Counted from the first letter of the stretch, positions 26,723 through 35,048 are shown. The stretch is DNA of 64,000 nucleotides from Anoxybacteroides voinovskiense (GCF_014196205.1 NZ_JACIDE010000006.1:96787-160786); one strand, 5' to 3'. Notes: generated from the letters alone by a model not told the origin. Program-made: numbers and translations.

Positions 26723-27079
26723 TTATTTATTTTTTATGGAAGTAGTCTGACTATGTTCAACTAAGGAAATAATATCTTTGATAATTCGATAAACATGGAT
26801 TTTTTGCTTTTTATCCAACTTCTTTAACAGAGCAATAATCTCTTTCTCCATATCATCCAGTTGTTCTTCGTGCTCATGTACAAGCCAATCGATTGAAACG
26901 TTCAATACTTTGCTTACGGGAATGATGACATCTATTCTTGGAGTGACAACTCCGTTAATCACTTTGCTAATTGTACTTTTTGGTTGCCCTGTTTTTTCTA
27001 TTAAATCTTTTTGTTTCATATTTAACTCCTTTAGTCGCTTTTTAATTTGTTTACTTAATATTTGCTTCACATCGTTCAT
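26723..27079 (-). CDS. XRE family helix-turn-helix regulator
   Basis: A 118-residue regulator. An N-terminal Cro/CI-type HTH (residues 10-65) has M-K-Q-K-D-L-I-E-K-T-G and K-S-T-I-S-K-V-I-N-G, followed by a helical C-terminal region that may mediate dimerisation as in SinR-like proteins. AAAGGA precedes ATG 27079. Target genes are unknown; it sits at the edge of the signalling block, next to a 526-bp empty region that may hold its operators. Confidence 0.85.
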   Translation of the reverse strand: MNDVKQILSKQIKKRLKELNMKQKDLIEKTGQPKSTISKVINGVVTPRIDVIIPVSKVLNVSIDWLVHEHEEQLDDMEKEIIALLKKLDKKQKIHVYRIIKDIISLVEHSQTTSIKNK

Positions 27080-27605
27080 GAAAATTCAATCCTTTCAGAA
27101 AAGGGTAATATAATATCCTTTTTTGGTTATTTTTTTGTTGAAAAATTCCCAATAAGGAACTATAATCTGAGTTAAGAGGAAAAAATATGTTATATCATCG
27201 TTTCCGATAAATGGTTATCATTATATGAATGAACTTTGTTTCATTTCAATATACGGCTTTATTGCACTAAAGGAGTGATTTTTAATATTGCTAAATGTTA
27301 TAGGTTAAGTATGTTAACTGGGTAATAAATATGGGTTGATTTTGTTACATTCATTTATTTTTTAACGAGAGACTATCTAATGGTTGTTATTTACAAGATA
27401 TAAACATTTTAGCATATTCATTCAGTGTATCTGTTCTCGGTTTATTATTTCTGTTTTAGGCATATAAATCGATTATGACCATAATTTGTTGTTGTAAAAA
27501 GGCGTTAGATATATTTTATCATTTTCTTAAAAAGTCCTTCATTTCAAATTTTTATAAAGAGGTTTTAAGTATTAGGTAAAATTAGCTTGAATATCGAGGT
27601 CGGCT
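27080..27605. other. AT-rich intergenic region, no gene seen
   Basis: About 526 bases of low GC with no open frame above a few codons. One AAAGGAG motif (27270-27276) precedes only a 7-codon frame. The region contains the XRE start region on the left and presumably the EAL gene promoter on the right; no clear operator could be delimited. Confidence 0.4.
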
Positions 27606-28340
27606 ATGGAAAGTAACGTCACTGTCAGGGGCATTATCGTTAATCAATTATTTGAAAACGTATTTCAGCCAATTTATTGTTTGCCTAATTTAGAGTTAGT
27701 TGGGTATGAGAGTCTACTTCGTTGTCCATTTGTTCCTAATCCTGAAGAACTATTTCTTTATGCGAGCGAACGTGGGAATGTTTATAATCTTGATATTGCT
27801 TCCATAGTGAATTCATTGAAGGAATTTTCTGCGTTTTTCAATTCTGTTTGTTCTTATAATGTTTTTTTGTCTTTAAATGTATATCCATATACAATTGAAA
27901 TGCCTTTTTTTCCGCAAGTGATGAATCAGCTAGTGAAAAATGCTTCTTTGTTTCATCAACAAGTGATTTTAGAAATTAACGAATTGGAGAAGATGGAGAA
28001 TTTAGAGAAAGTATTGAATAATATATATTTGTTAAAAGAACAGGGGTTTCTTATCGCGCTTGACGATTTAGGGAAAGGAGACTATTCGCTGCAGCTGCTG
28101 ATTGAACTAGCACCGAATGTCATAAAAATTGACCGATCGCTTGCGAAAAACTTATCAAAAGATGCGAAAAAACAGCGAGATGTATCATCTATCGTTCGTC
28201 TTTTTGGAAAGAATACAAAAATCGTATTGGAAGGAATTGAAACAGAAGAAGATTTTCATTGTGCGAAATTGCTAGGTGTTTCCTATGGACAAGGATATTA
28301 TTTAGGGAAGCCCAAAAAATTAAATGTAGAAATAGTATAG
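27606..28340 (+). CDS. EAL-domain c-di-GMP phosphodiesterase (stand-alone), copy 1
   Basis: A 244-residue single-domain EAL protein that should hydrolyse c-di-GMP to pGpG. Catalytic and metal-binding positions are kept: E in Y-E-S-L-L-R, N in L-N-V-Y-P, E in L-E-I-N-E, the pair D-D in A-L-D-D-L-G, K in I-K-I-D-R, E in L-E-G-I-E and Q in Y-G-Q-G-Y. No GGDEF or sensory domain is fused. ATG 27606 follows a GAGGTCGGCT stretch. Closely similar to the EAL protein at 32591-33319. Confidence 0.88.
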   Translation: MESNVTVRGIIVNQLFENVFQPIYCLPNLELVGYESLLRCPFVPNPEELFLYASERGNVYNLDIASIVNSLKEFSAFFNSVCSYNVFLSLNVYPYTIEMPFFPQVMNQLVKNASLFHQQVILEINELEKMENLEKVLNNIYLLKEQGFLIALDDLGKGDYSLQLLIELAPNVIKIDRSLAKNLSKDAKKQRDVSSIVRLFGKNTKIVLEGIETEEDFHCAKLLGVSYGQGYYLGKPKKLNVEIV

Positions 28341-28377
28341 TGGGGTCGATACACTATCTTCCCATTATTTTTACGTG

Positions 28378-28403
28378 AATAGGTCTATGAACCTATTTTT
28401 TTT
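28378..28403 (+). terminator. Terminator of EAL gene 1
   Basis: AATAGGT/ACCTATT, with a 6-nt loop, is followed by TTTTTT. Confidence 0.85.
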
Positions 28404-28761
28404 ATGTACTCAACATTTTTGAAACGATGAATATAAATTGTTGATAGAAATGTTTTGAGTGACACTTTTCACCTCTGGAGAAAAAAGCAAGCTTTGCCTA
28501 CGGGCGTTTTGTTTGCAAGAATAAAAATTGTTGTTTATTATGCTTTTGGATAAAAGTATTTCTACTTCAATAGCATTTCCACAATGTTTTTCCAAATAAA
28601 CTATTATTGAAAGAATGGAAGGAGGAGAATGGGAGTAGTTTTTTTGTTGTTTTTTGTTAAAATAAGCGTTAAGAGCCAAAGTTAGTGGAAACACGTTTGT
28701 TAGGAGGGAGACAATCGATAAAAGCTGCCGCAAATAAACAAAGCAAAGAGAGTGAGTACGA
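28404..28761. other. Intergenic region with a possible hydrophobic mini-peptide
   Basis: AT-rich, upstream of the LuxR-type gene. A 57-base frame at 28629-28685 (18 residues, M-G-V-V-F-L-L-F-F-V-K then polar) follows a strong GGAGGAGA ribosome site. AGGAGGG at 28701-28707 has no start codon at the proper distance. A 107-codon minus-strand frame over this stretch looks spurious. Confidence 0.3.
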
Positions 28762-29790
28762 ATGGAACTAGAAAAATTACTTCAAAACATTCAAGATGCG
28801 TATGCATCGCTGTTAAATTGCACCGTTGTTATTGTCAATCAATCGTTCATACCTGTCACAAGAGCATCTAAACTGAACGATTTTACAAAACATATTCTCT
28901 TAACTTCTCGCATCACTAACGATTTTTCACGGCTACGCCGTACGATGTTAGTATCTACTGATATTCCTGGTGTAAAAGTTCTAATCGCTCCTATTAAGAT
29001 TTATAACGAAACGTCTCTTTTTATTTGGGCAGGAGCATTTATGGAAAAGGGAGAAAAGCAATGGGTCGAATCTTCTTTAAAAAATCAGCAACTTCCTTCT
29101 ACATCTTGTTTTCCTGAGGAAATTACGCTAGATGATATGCAGGAAAAACTCGAATATATTGAACAAATGGCATATACATGTCAGCAAATTTTAGAAACTA
29201 ATAAACACAAAGGTGAATATGTTCGTCATTTTCAATGGTTAAATGAGGCGGTACAACCATTTTCTAAAAAAAATTTTGATATGGAAACGAGTTTAAACAT
29301 ACTTCCCAAATTAGATTCATCTATTGAGTTCGCTGCATATGCCCAAAAGATAAATGAAAACAAGTTTTTGATTAAATATACAGTGGGGGAAGAAATAAAA
29401 AAATGGAAACAGACCCCTTTAAAGGATGATGAGTTATTTGTTAAATGGTTTTTAGAAAATGGTAAACCGCTTGTTATTGAAAATGCGTCAACTCATTTAC
29501 TTCTACCGTCTTTTTTGCAACAATTGAAACCATTACTTTTCTTTGCATATCCATTAATGCTTGATGATGAGCTGGCGGGAATTTTACTTGCTGGAAGCTT
29601 CCATAAAAAATTTTTTACAACTATTACGACAAAAAAAACGATGCAAATCGCTATGAATGTCGCCTCTCTCCGCCTACAATATGAAAAGGCAATGTCCGCT
29701 GTAGACCGTCATTTAATGCGACTTTCTATGTTAAACGATATGGGATCTATTATCGATAATGCAAAAAAATGGAAGAATTGTTATATATGA
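28762..29790 (+). CDS. LuxR-type regulator, N-terminal part (GAF-like), frameshifted
   Basis: A 342-residue frame encoding sensory sequence with two GAF-like segments (residues ~1-110 and ~170-310). It ends in an unrelated tail, K-K-W-K-N-C-Y-I, and overlaps the next frame by 22 bases. The sequence of that next frame continues it naturally (GAF remainder then LuxR HTH). The 0-frame contains A-AAA-AAA at 29761-29768, in exactly the phase of a -1 slippery heptamer. It is therefore a split gene through mutation, or one product made by slippage. ATG 28762 has a moderate AGAGAGTGAG site. Confidence 0.6.
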   Translation: MELEKLLQNIQDAYASLLNCTVVIVNQSFIPVTRASKLNDFTKHILLTSRITNDFSRLRRTMLVSTDIPGVKVLIAPIKIYNETSLFIWAGAFMEKGEKQWVESSLKNQQLPSTSCFPEEITLDDMQEKLEYIEQMAYTCQQILETNKHKGEYVRHFQWLNEAVQPFSKKNFDMETSLNILPKLDSSIEFAAYAQKINENKFLIKYTVGEEIKKWKQTPLKDDELFVKWFLENGKPLVIENASTHLLLPSFLQQLKPLLFFAYPLMLDDELAGILLAGSFHKKFFTTITTKKTMQIAMNVASLRLQYEKAMSAVDRHLMRLSMLNDMGSIIDNAKKWKNCYI

Positions 29791-30404
29791 TAAGTGACTT
29801 AGCTTCTCATTTAATACCGAATAAATTATTTATCATTACAATTGGCGATAAATACCGCCACATTAAAAATGAAAAACTTGTTTTTGAAAAACAGCTTAGC
29901 GAATATGTTAGTAGCCTACAAAGTCGCTATGTAAAAAAGGTAAGAGAAGGGCGTTCGTTTTTACCATATTTGTTTAATGCGCCATTTGGGCTAATGGTAG
30001 AAGTTCCTTTTTTGCTATCAGAAACGATAGTAGGGGTGTTAGCTGTTTGTATCGATAAAGAAGATGAAGTAAAAGAGGCTGAAGTATATACCAATACGTT
30101 ACTTACTGTTAGCTATGATAAATTAAAGCAATTATTAGGTGAACAAATGACTGTTTCAGAAGTGGCTGAAGAACAGCAGATGCTACTTAAGCATTTAACC
30201 AAAAGAGAATTAGAAGTATTAAAATTACTTGTACAAGGATACAGTAATCGTGAGATAGCGGAAAATTTGTTTATTAGTATCCATACCGTTAAAAACCATA
30301 TTACTAATATATTTCAAAAATTAGGGGTTTCTGATCGTTCTCAATTAATAGCGATGATATACAAAACTCGATTGTATGATTTAACTGATAAATACAATAA
30401 TTGA
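29769..30404 (+). CDS. LuxR-type regulator, C-terminal part with HTH
   Basis: A 211-residue frame with a GAF-like segment (residues ~1-125) and a C-terminal LuxR/FixJ helix-turn-helix: L-T-K-R-E-L-E-V-L-K-L-L, N-R-E-I-A-E-N-L, H-T-V-K-N-H-I-T-N-I. It begins with ATG 29769 immediately after seven A residues and without a ribosome site, so independent initiation looks weak. It is in the -1 frame relative to the upstream ORF. Expected role is transcription activation in response to a GAF-sensed signal, probably of nearby motility or c-di-GMP genes (inference). Confidence 0.65.
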   Translation: MEELLYMISDLASHLIPNKLFIITIGDKYRHIKNEKLVFEKQLSEYVSSLQSRYVKKVREGRSFLPYLFNAPFGLMVEVPFLLSETIVGVLAVCIDKEDEVKEAEVYTNTLLTVSYDKLKQLLGEQMTVSEVAEEQQMLLKHLTKRELEVLKLLVQGYSNREIAENLFISIHTVKNHITNIFQKLGVSDRSQLIAMIYKTRLYDLTDKYNN

Positions 30405-30415
30405 AATATATTTCT

Positions 30416-30450
30416 AAAGCACCAAAAATATCGTTTGGTGCTTCTTTTTT
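30416..30450 (+). terminator. Terminator of the LuxR-type gene
   Basis: The stem AAGCACCAAA/TTTGGTGCTT is followed by CTTTTTTT. Confidence 0.92.
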
Positions 30451-30587
30451 TAGTACCTTATTACTATCGATATAGAATTGCTTATGAACAAAAGTAGGGA
30501 AATAGGAATGAAAAAGGATACCGGCAATACCGTTTCATTAGTTAAAATGACATTGTCTTTAAAGTTAAGTTGGGTAGGGGAAGATGA

Positions 30588-31838
30588 ATGAACAGAGAAA
30601 CCAATAAAAAATTGGATGTTATTATTTTTACGTTGCTTCTTGTAGTGAGTCATATACCTGTACTAGTTAATATATGGATTCAGAATTTGGTGGTTGAGTT
30701 TGTTTTAGCGGTGCTACTTTCTATTATTGGATTTGTAATAATAAGGTCTCTATTTATTCTTCCACTGCGTGAATTGACCCGATGTTCTCAGGCGGTGTTA
30801 GAAGGGGATTTAACTCAAGAAGTAAATATTAGAGCGATTGGAGAAGTAGAACATTTAGCAAAAACAATAGAGGGAATGACAGAAAGTTTACGAAATTTAG
30901 TAATTAAAATTAAGGACGATTCAAGAAATTTAACAGAAGCTGCAACTAGCTTAGCAAAAGCAGCAGATACTTCAGATCAAGCTATTGAAATGTTAGCGAG
31001 TACATTTACCCAAGCTTCTGCTGCTACGCAAGAACAAAGCGCTAATATCGAGGAACTACAATCAACAATCGAAGAGATTACTTCTTCGATGGAAGAGATT
31101 GCAGCGTCAGCACAGCAAGCAAGTGCTGTAGCGACAAGTGCCATTCAAACTTCAAAAAATGGTGTTAATGCAGTGCACTACGTAGCAGAACAATTATCCT
31201 TTGTTGAAAACCAATCAGATATTTTACAAAATGCTATTGAAAAATTAGAGAGTAGTTCTAAACAAATTACAGAAATGATTGCATTAATAACTCATATGGC
31301 AGACCAAACAAATTTATTAGCTTTGAACGCAGCGATTGAAGCTGCTAGAGCAGGAGAGCATGGACGAGGATTCGCAATTGTGGCAGACGAGGTCAGAAAA
31401 TTAGCAGAAGAAAGTGCGAATGCGGCAAAGCGTATTGATGAAATTGTTGTAGAAAATGAAAAAGAAACAAAAGCAGCTGCAGCAATCATTGACAAACTAC
31501 GAGAACAAGTAGCTGAAAGTAGGCACTTATCAAATCAAGCGGAAGAAGCACTATCTGCTATTATGCAAAGTACAGAGGAAATTGATAGAAGTTCAGCAAA
31601 TATTGCAGCTGCTGTAGAGCAACAGTCCGAAGCAACTCAAATCATTAGCCAATCTATCGAAACAATTTCCAGCGCTGCTCAACAAATCGCGGCTTCTAGC
31701 CAAGAAGCGAACGCTGTCATTGAAGAACAAGCAACTGCAGCAAATTTAGTGAATCGTTCTTCTGCGGAATTGCAAACTCTTGCAGAAGAACTAGAGAAAC
31801 TTATTGATACGTTTAAAACGGACATGTCTACTATCTAA
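30588..31838 (+). CDS. Methyl-accepting chemotaxis protein without periplasmic sensor
   Basis: A 416-residue chemoreceptor with two adjacent hydrophobic segments (residues 10-28 and 33-57) separated by only a few residues, so there is no extracellular sensor. A HAMP region (L-P-L-R-E-L-T-R-C) and MCP signalling domain with [15 protein letters not shown] follow. Such receptors sense membrane or cytoplasmic state. ATG 30588 follows GGGGAAG. It lies among c-di-GMP genes and is AT-rich like them. Confidence 0.9.
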   Translation: MNRETNKKLDVIIFTLLLVVSHIPVLVNIWIQNLVVEFVLAVLLSIIGFVIIRSLFILPLRELTRCSQAVLEGDLTQEVNIRAIGEVEHLAKTIEGMTESLRNLVIKIKDDSRNLTEAATSLAKAADTSDQAIEMLASTFTQASAATQEQSANIEELQSTIEEITSSMEEIAASAQQASAVATSAIQTSKNGVNAVHYVAEQLSFVENQSDILQNAIEKLESSSKQITEMIALITHMADQTNLLALNAAIEAARAGEHGRGFAIVADEVRKLAEESANAAKRIDEIVVENEKETKAAAAIIDKLREQVAESRHLSNQAEEALSAIMQSTEEIDRSSANIAAAVEQQSEATQIISQSIETISSAAQQIAASSQEANAVIEEQATAANLVNRSSAELQTLAEELEKLIDTFKTDMSTI

Positions 31839-31860
31839 GTGGACATGTCCTGTGAGGCGA

Positions 31861-32202
31861 TTATTTTGTTTTTGAAACTCGATTATTTTGATAAAGGTAC
31901 TCGATTGCTTCCTTATCTGAATCAAAAAACTTTGCAACCATAAAAAAAGCGGTAGTTTGGAAAATTTCTTTTAACGAATTTCCGATATTTGTGATAATTA
32001 TTTCCTTGTTCCGTTTTCTAGCTAAAATAGCATATTTAATAATAGCTTCTAAACCAGTTTTATTGATGAAGGTTGTTTTTTCCATGTTCAATATAATAAA
32101 ATTATAATTACTAAAAACTAGTCTACTTATTGTTTTTTGGAATTTTTTAACATTATCTAATGTGATATTTCCTTTCAAATAAATAATTTTAAATTTTGTC
32201 AT
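31861..32202 (-). CDS. STAS-domain protein (anti-sigma antagonist-like)
   Basis: A 113-residue protein with the STAS fold pattern: strand I-I-Y-L-K-G-N-I-T, helix, F-I-I-L-N-M-E-K-T-T-F-I-N-K-T-G-L-E-A-I-I, then I-I-I-T-N-I-G. The usual D-S-S-G phosphosite region reads N-K-T-G, so phosphorylation would have to use threonine, or the site is lost. Convergent with the chemoreceptor (22 bases between stops). No strong ribosome site is visible before ATG 32202. Role unknown. Confidence 0.7.
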   Translation of the reverse strand: MTKFKIIYLKGNITLDNVKKFQKTISRLVFSNYNFIILNMEKTTFINKTGLEAIIKYAILARKRNKEIIITNIGNSLKEIFQTTAFFMVAKFFDSDKEAIEYLYQNNRVSKTK

Positions 32203-32548
32203 GGATTTTATCGCCGTCCATTCTTTTTATCATTTTCTAAATGCTCAGTTCATCACCACAACATGTACTTGACAAGCAGGGGATTTTCTTGTGCCGTCGT
32301 GTACGAAAAATATGATTTACTGATTTTTTCCTTATAAGTACAAAGAAGGCGTGTTCTGAAATAGTCAAGTACAACTATCGGTGAAGAGCCAAATGCTCAT
32401 AATGACGACTATTTTTTATAATTAAGGATAATTTTGTAAATAAACAATTAATTTACAATAGGGATAGATAAGAATTCCTTTCTCATTGTAAGTATTAAAA
32501 ATACACGGTGGGTTAGCGATGATATCCAGTGCTAAAAATGATGTTAGA
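32203..32548. other. Intergenic region, no gene seen
   Basis: About 345 AT-rich bases between the STAS gene and the end of EAL gene 2. ATAGTC (32360-32365) and GACTAT (32406-32411) could form a long-loop hairpin followed by TTTTTATAA on the + strand, but no gene uses it. Nothing else was recognised. Confidence 0.35.
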
Positions 32549-32580
32549 AAAAAGGCCTTGAGAGTGTCGAGGCCTTTTTA
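32549..32580. terminator. Terminator of EAL gene 2
   Basis: The stem AAAAAGGCCT/AGGCCTTTTT, with a ~12-nt loop, lies just after the minus-strand EAL stop. It is symmetric. Confidence 0.85.
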
Positions 32581-32590
32581 TTATATCATA

Positions 32591-33319
32591 TTAACAAGAA
32601 ATGTGTAGTAAGTGAGGTTTAGATAAATAATAACCTTGTGCATATGGAACTCCTATCTTTTGTGCACAAAGCATATCTTCTTTCGTTTCAATTCCTTCCA
32701 GTATAATTTTTTTGTTATTATCAAAAAAGTCTAAAAAATAAGTAAGTACTTTTTGCTTTTTTGGATTGCTAGATAAGTCTTTTGCTAAATAATTATCAAA
32801 CTTAATGACATCTGGTTCTATTTCTAATAAAGTATATAAGGAATGCTCACCTGTCCCTAAATCGTCGAGCGCAATAATAAATCCTTTTTCTTTTAACGAA
32901 GAGATGTTTTTCATAATTTTGCTTATATCCTTTAAAGGTTCGGACTCGTTTATCTCCAGTATAATTTGTCGATTTGATAAACATGTTTTTGTAATGATCT
33001 TTTCCAAAAACTGAGGAAAGAACGGAAATGACATTGTCGAAGGATAGACATTCACGGCTAAAAACAAATCATTGACGTAATTTTGTTGATAATATAAATC
33101 GAAAGTTTGGATTGAATTCGCAATCGAAGCCATGTCTAGTTCATGCACGTATCCTTGTTTTCGAGCAGCGTCAAAAAGTAAATCAGGGCTTTTGATAAGC
33201 GGGCAGCGCAGTAAACTTTCATATCCAACGATAGTTTGACTTGGTAGATGATAAATTGGTTGGAATACATTTGTAAACATTTTTCTCTCAGTAATTTCTC
33301 TAATTGTTTCTAGTTCCAT
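32591..33319 (-). CDS. EAL-domain c-di-GMP phosphodiesterase (riboswitch-controlled), copy 2
   Basis: A 242-residue stand-alone EAL protein, paralogue of 27606-28340. Conserved catalytic positions are E in Y-E-S-L-L-R, N in V-N-V-Y-P, E in L-E-I-N-E, D-D in A-L-D-D-L-G, K in I-K-F-D, E in L-E-G-I-E and Q in A-Q-G-Y. The residue after the aspartate of I-K-F-D is N rather than R/K. ATG 33319 follows AAGGAGAG. The 5' leader carries c-di-GMP-I riboswitch copy 2 and a terminator, so the enzyme degrading c-di-GMP is itself under c-di-GMP control. Confidence 0.9.
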   Translation of the reverse strand: MELETIREITERKMFTNVFQPIYHLPSQTIVGYESLLRCPLIKSPDLLFDAARKQGYVHELDMASIANSIQTFDLYYQQNYVNDLFLAVNVYPSTMSFPFFPQFLEKIITKTCLSNRQIILEINESEPLKDISKIMKNISSLKEKGFIIALDDLGTGEHSLYTLLEIEPDVIKFDNYLAKDLSSNPKKQKVLTYFLDFFDNNKKIILEGIETKEDMLCAQKIGVPYAQGYYLSKPHLLHISC

Positions 33320-33349
33320 TTTTACTTCTCTCCTTGTTCCGTAAATCAA

Positions 33350-33387
33350 TAAAAAACTGCCTCTATTTTTTCTAAAGAGGCAGTTTT
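33350..33387 (-). terminator. Riboswitch-controlled terminator, copy 2
   Basis: On the minus strand, AAAACTGCCTCT pairs with AGAGGCAGTTTT and is followed by TTATT. It lies between the aptamer and the EAL start. The same AAAACTGCC/GGCAGTTTT core is used in copy 1. Confidence 0.85.
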
Positions 33388-33437
33388 GCGAGCCGTCAGC
33401 AAGGCTGACATATTATATCCTTCTTAGAGGTGGTACT

Positions 33438-33526
33438 AAGAAGGGCAACTGGCTGGCATGTCTATTGAACAACTCAATAGAGGTAGCCCCTTTAGCTTTG
33501 CGCCCTACCCTTTCGAGTAGTTTGCC
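33438..33526 (-). ncRNA. Cyclic di-GMP-I riboswitch aptamer (GEMM-I), copy 2
   Basis: Identical over all 89 bases to the aptamer at 24426-24514, in inverted orientation. It has GGCAAAC, the GAAA-capped hairpin, GCGCAAAGC and the closing GTTGCC. Downstream sequence diverges except for the CCTTCTT...AAGAAGG hairpin and the terminator core. It regulates the EAL gene at 32591-33319. Confidence 0.9.
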
Positions 33527-33760
33527 TATTTTTATGAAATTTTTTCCTGATATTGTTTGTAATTATATAATAATGCAGTCTGTAATATAATGGAATAGCA
33601 CGCTATTCCTATTTATACTTAAGATGATAATTCCCATATAGCTCTTGTATATGATTTTAAAAATGTACCTACAAAAAGGGATAATACCTGTGGATAATGA
33701 TGGGTTAGCATTGTATAATTTATGTGAAAAGAAATACCAACAATCAGAAGGTGACCAAAA

Positions 33761-33973
33761 ATGAAAGCCTACCGCGTTTGTTGGCATTCGTGGGTGGAGG
33801 ATGGAAGCATTTTAGAAGGACGCAGTCTTGTGTATGCGGATTCGCCGGAAGAAGCGGCGGAGCAGGTTGTGTGGAAAAAGACGAAAGAGTATCGGTTGAA
33901 GCCAGAGTGGATGCGGATTGAATCCGTGACGGAAATCCCGAGTTTGCATACTGAACAAAAGGCGGCTCTATAA
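33761..33973 (+). CDS. Short conserved-looking protein, unknown
   Basis: A 70-residue protein starting M-K-A-Y-R-V-C-W-H-S-W-V, with an acidic/amphipathic middle (D-S-P-E-E-A-A-E-Q-V-V-W) and a short polar tail. AGAAGGTGA precedes ATG 33761 and a terminator follows, which together support a real gene. No family recognised. Confidence 0.6.
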   Translation: MKAYRVCWHSWVEDGSILEGRSLVYADSPEEAAEQVVWKKTKEYRLKPEWMRIESVTEIPSLHTEQKAAL

Positions 33974-33990
33974 CAAAAGCCGCCTTTTCT
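33957..33990. terminator. Bidirectional terminator
   Basis: AAAGGCGGCT pairs with AGCCGCCTTT and is followed by TCTC. It is shared by the 70-residue gene and the convergent yfhD-like gene. Confidence 0.8.
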
Positions 33991-34169
33991 CACTCGTTCT
34001 TTTGCCGAATTCCTGCCGCAGCGGCTCGTGCTTCGGCTTCTAAATCTTCGTGGTCGGCAAATTCGCGCGAATACTCGACGTCCACGCCGTCGGATTTCCA
34101 TTGCTTCGGCACTTGCGGGAGCGACGATTTATTTTTATCCCGCGTTTTTTGCCCTCGAGATCGACCCAT
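33990..34169 (-). CDS. yfhD: YfhD family protein
   Basis: A 59-residue hydrophilic protein starting M-G-R-S-R-G-Q-K with K-N-K-S-S-L-P-Q, then D-V-E-Y-S-R-E-F-A-D and an alanine-rich helical tail A-E-A-R-A-A-A-A-G. This matches the YfhD family of spore-formers, of unknown function. GGAGGAATTC precedes ATG 34169. yfhE follows upstream on the same strand, and yfhF and recX are beyond, as in the yfh cluster of B. subtilis. Confidence 0.78.
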   Translation of the reverse strand: MGRSRGQKTRDKNKSSLPQVPKQWKSDGVDVEYSREFADHEDLEAEARAAAAGIRQKNE

Positions 34170-34250
34170 GTGAATTCCTCCTTCGTGTTATCGCTTGCAC
34201 TTCACACTTAGGATGACGCAACGGGAAGAAAGTATAAATAGAATTTTTTG

Positions 34251-34379
34251 TTAATGCCTTGCTTTTTTCGTTGTGTACCCACCAGCTTGATCCGCCATTT
34301 TAAAATCGCGGGCATAACTAACTTCTTGTGCACTGGATAACGTGCTTTTCGTTTTTTCCGCTTTCCGTTTTTCCGCCAT
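34251..34379 (-). CDS. yfhE: YfhE family small protein
   Basis: A 42-residue lysine-rich protein, M-A-E-K-R-K-A-E-K-T-K then S-T-L-S-S-A-Q-E-V, Y-A-R-D-F-K and a final G-G-Y. This is typical of the YfhE family found next to yfhD. GAGGG lies 7 bases upstream of ATG 34379; another ATG at 34385 is too close to it. Function unknown. Confidence 0.72.
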   Translation of the reverse strand: MAEKRKAEKTKSTLSSAQEVSYARDFKMADQAGGYTTKKARH

Positions 34380-34442
34380 ATCCATCCCTCACTTTCTTAA
34401 AATACATTCATATTTTTTCCAATCTCTTTCGTTTTTAAGCAT

Positions 34443-34480
34443 AAAAAAAGAACTGTCACGTTTGTGAAACAGTTCCTTTT
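34443..34480 (-). terminator. Terminator of the GNAT gene
   Basis: On the minus strand, AAAAGGAACTGT pairs with ACAGTTCTTTT and is followed by TTT. Confidence 0.88.
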
Positions 34481-34483
34481 CTG

Positions 34484-35044
34484 CTATGCTTCTTTTCGTT
34501 GCTGCTCCTCTAATAACAGCGGACAACGCAGTGTATAAAGTGTGTAGTTGTCTTTGGAAATTTCATACAAGTTATAAATGTCTTCCCCTTGGTTAATTTG
34601 CTCGAACAACGCTTTTCTCGTTTCGTTTGCTAGCGTCACATACGGGAGCTTTTCTGCTGCCTTTGTCGAACGGACATTCACTTTGCGAATGCGCATAAAA
34701 ACTGTTTGAATCGATAACTCGTAAAACAGTTCATTGAAAAACGCTTGTTTCGCGCGTTGGTTATAGCCTTGCCCATGATAAGGCTTGCCGAGCCAAGTGC
34801 CTAAAAACCCAGCCCCGTCTTGAATATCATATAAATTAATCGTGCCGATCGGATTGCCCCATTCGTCGATAATCGTCCGCGAAATGACTTCGCCTCGTTC
34901 TTCCGCTTCTATCGTTTGTTTAGTGACAAACAAAAATTCTTCATACGAATAAGCTTTTTGGCGCACGAAAGGGAAGACCTCAGGGTGCACCATTAATTCA
35001 TAAAGCGCTTGACAATCTTGCAATTCGCGTTTTTTTAGAATCAT
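34484..35044 (-). CDS. GNAT family N-acetyltransferase (RimJ/RimL-like)
   Basis: A 186-residue GNAT protein. The acetyl-CoA-binding segment includes G-T-W-L-G-K-P-Y-H-G-Q-G-Y near 95-105, and the C-terminal region has R-K-V-N-V-R-S-T-K-A-A-E-K as in RimJ/RimL-type enzymes that acetylate protein N-termini or small molecules. The substrate is unknown. ATG 35044 follows AGGAGGG, but that site can be closed in a CCCTC/GAGGG hairpin (35065-35049). The long leader includes a tRNA-like segment, so expression is probably RNA-regulated. Confidence 0.82.
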   Translation of the reverse strand: MILKKRELQDCQALYELMVHPEVFPFVRQKAYSYEEFLFVTKQTIEAEERGEVISRTIIDEWGNPIGTINLYDIQDGAGFLGTWLGKPYHGQGYNQRAKQAFFNELFYELSIQTVFMRIRKVNVRSTKAAEKLPYVTLANETRKALFEQINQGEDIYNLYEISKDNYTLYTLRCPLLLEEQQRKEA

Positions 35045-35048
35045 GTTT

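Noticed and set aside
28410..28733. 107-codon minus-strand ORF upstream of the LuxR-type gene
   Set aside because: No ribosome site, low-complexity composition, and it covers the leader of the plus-strand gene; looks like chance in AT-rich DNA.
29769..30404. Independent gene for the LuxR C-terminal half
   Set aside because: No ribosome site before the ATG and the sequence continues the upstream sensory domain, so it is treated as part of a split gene.
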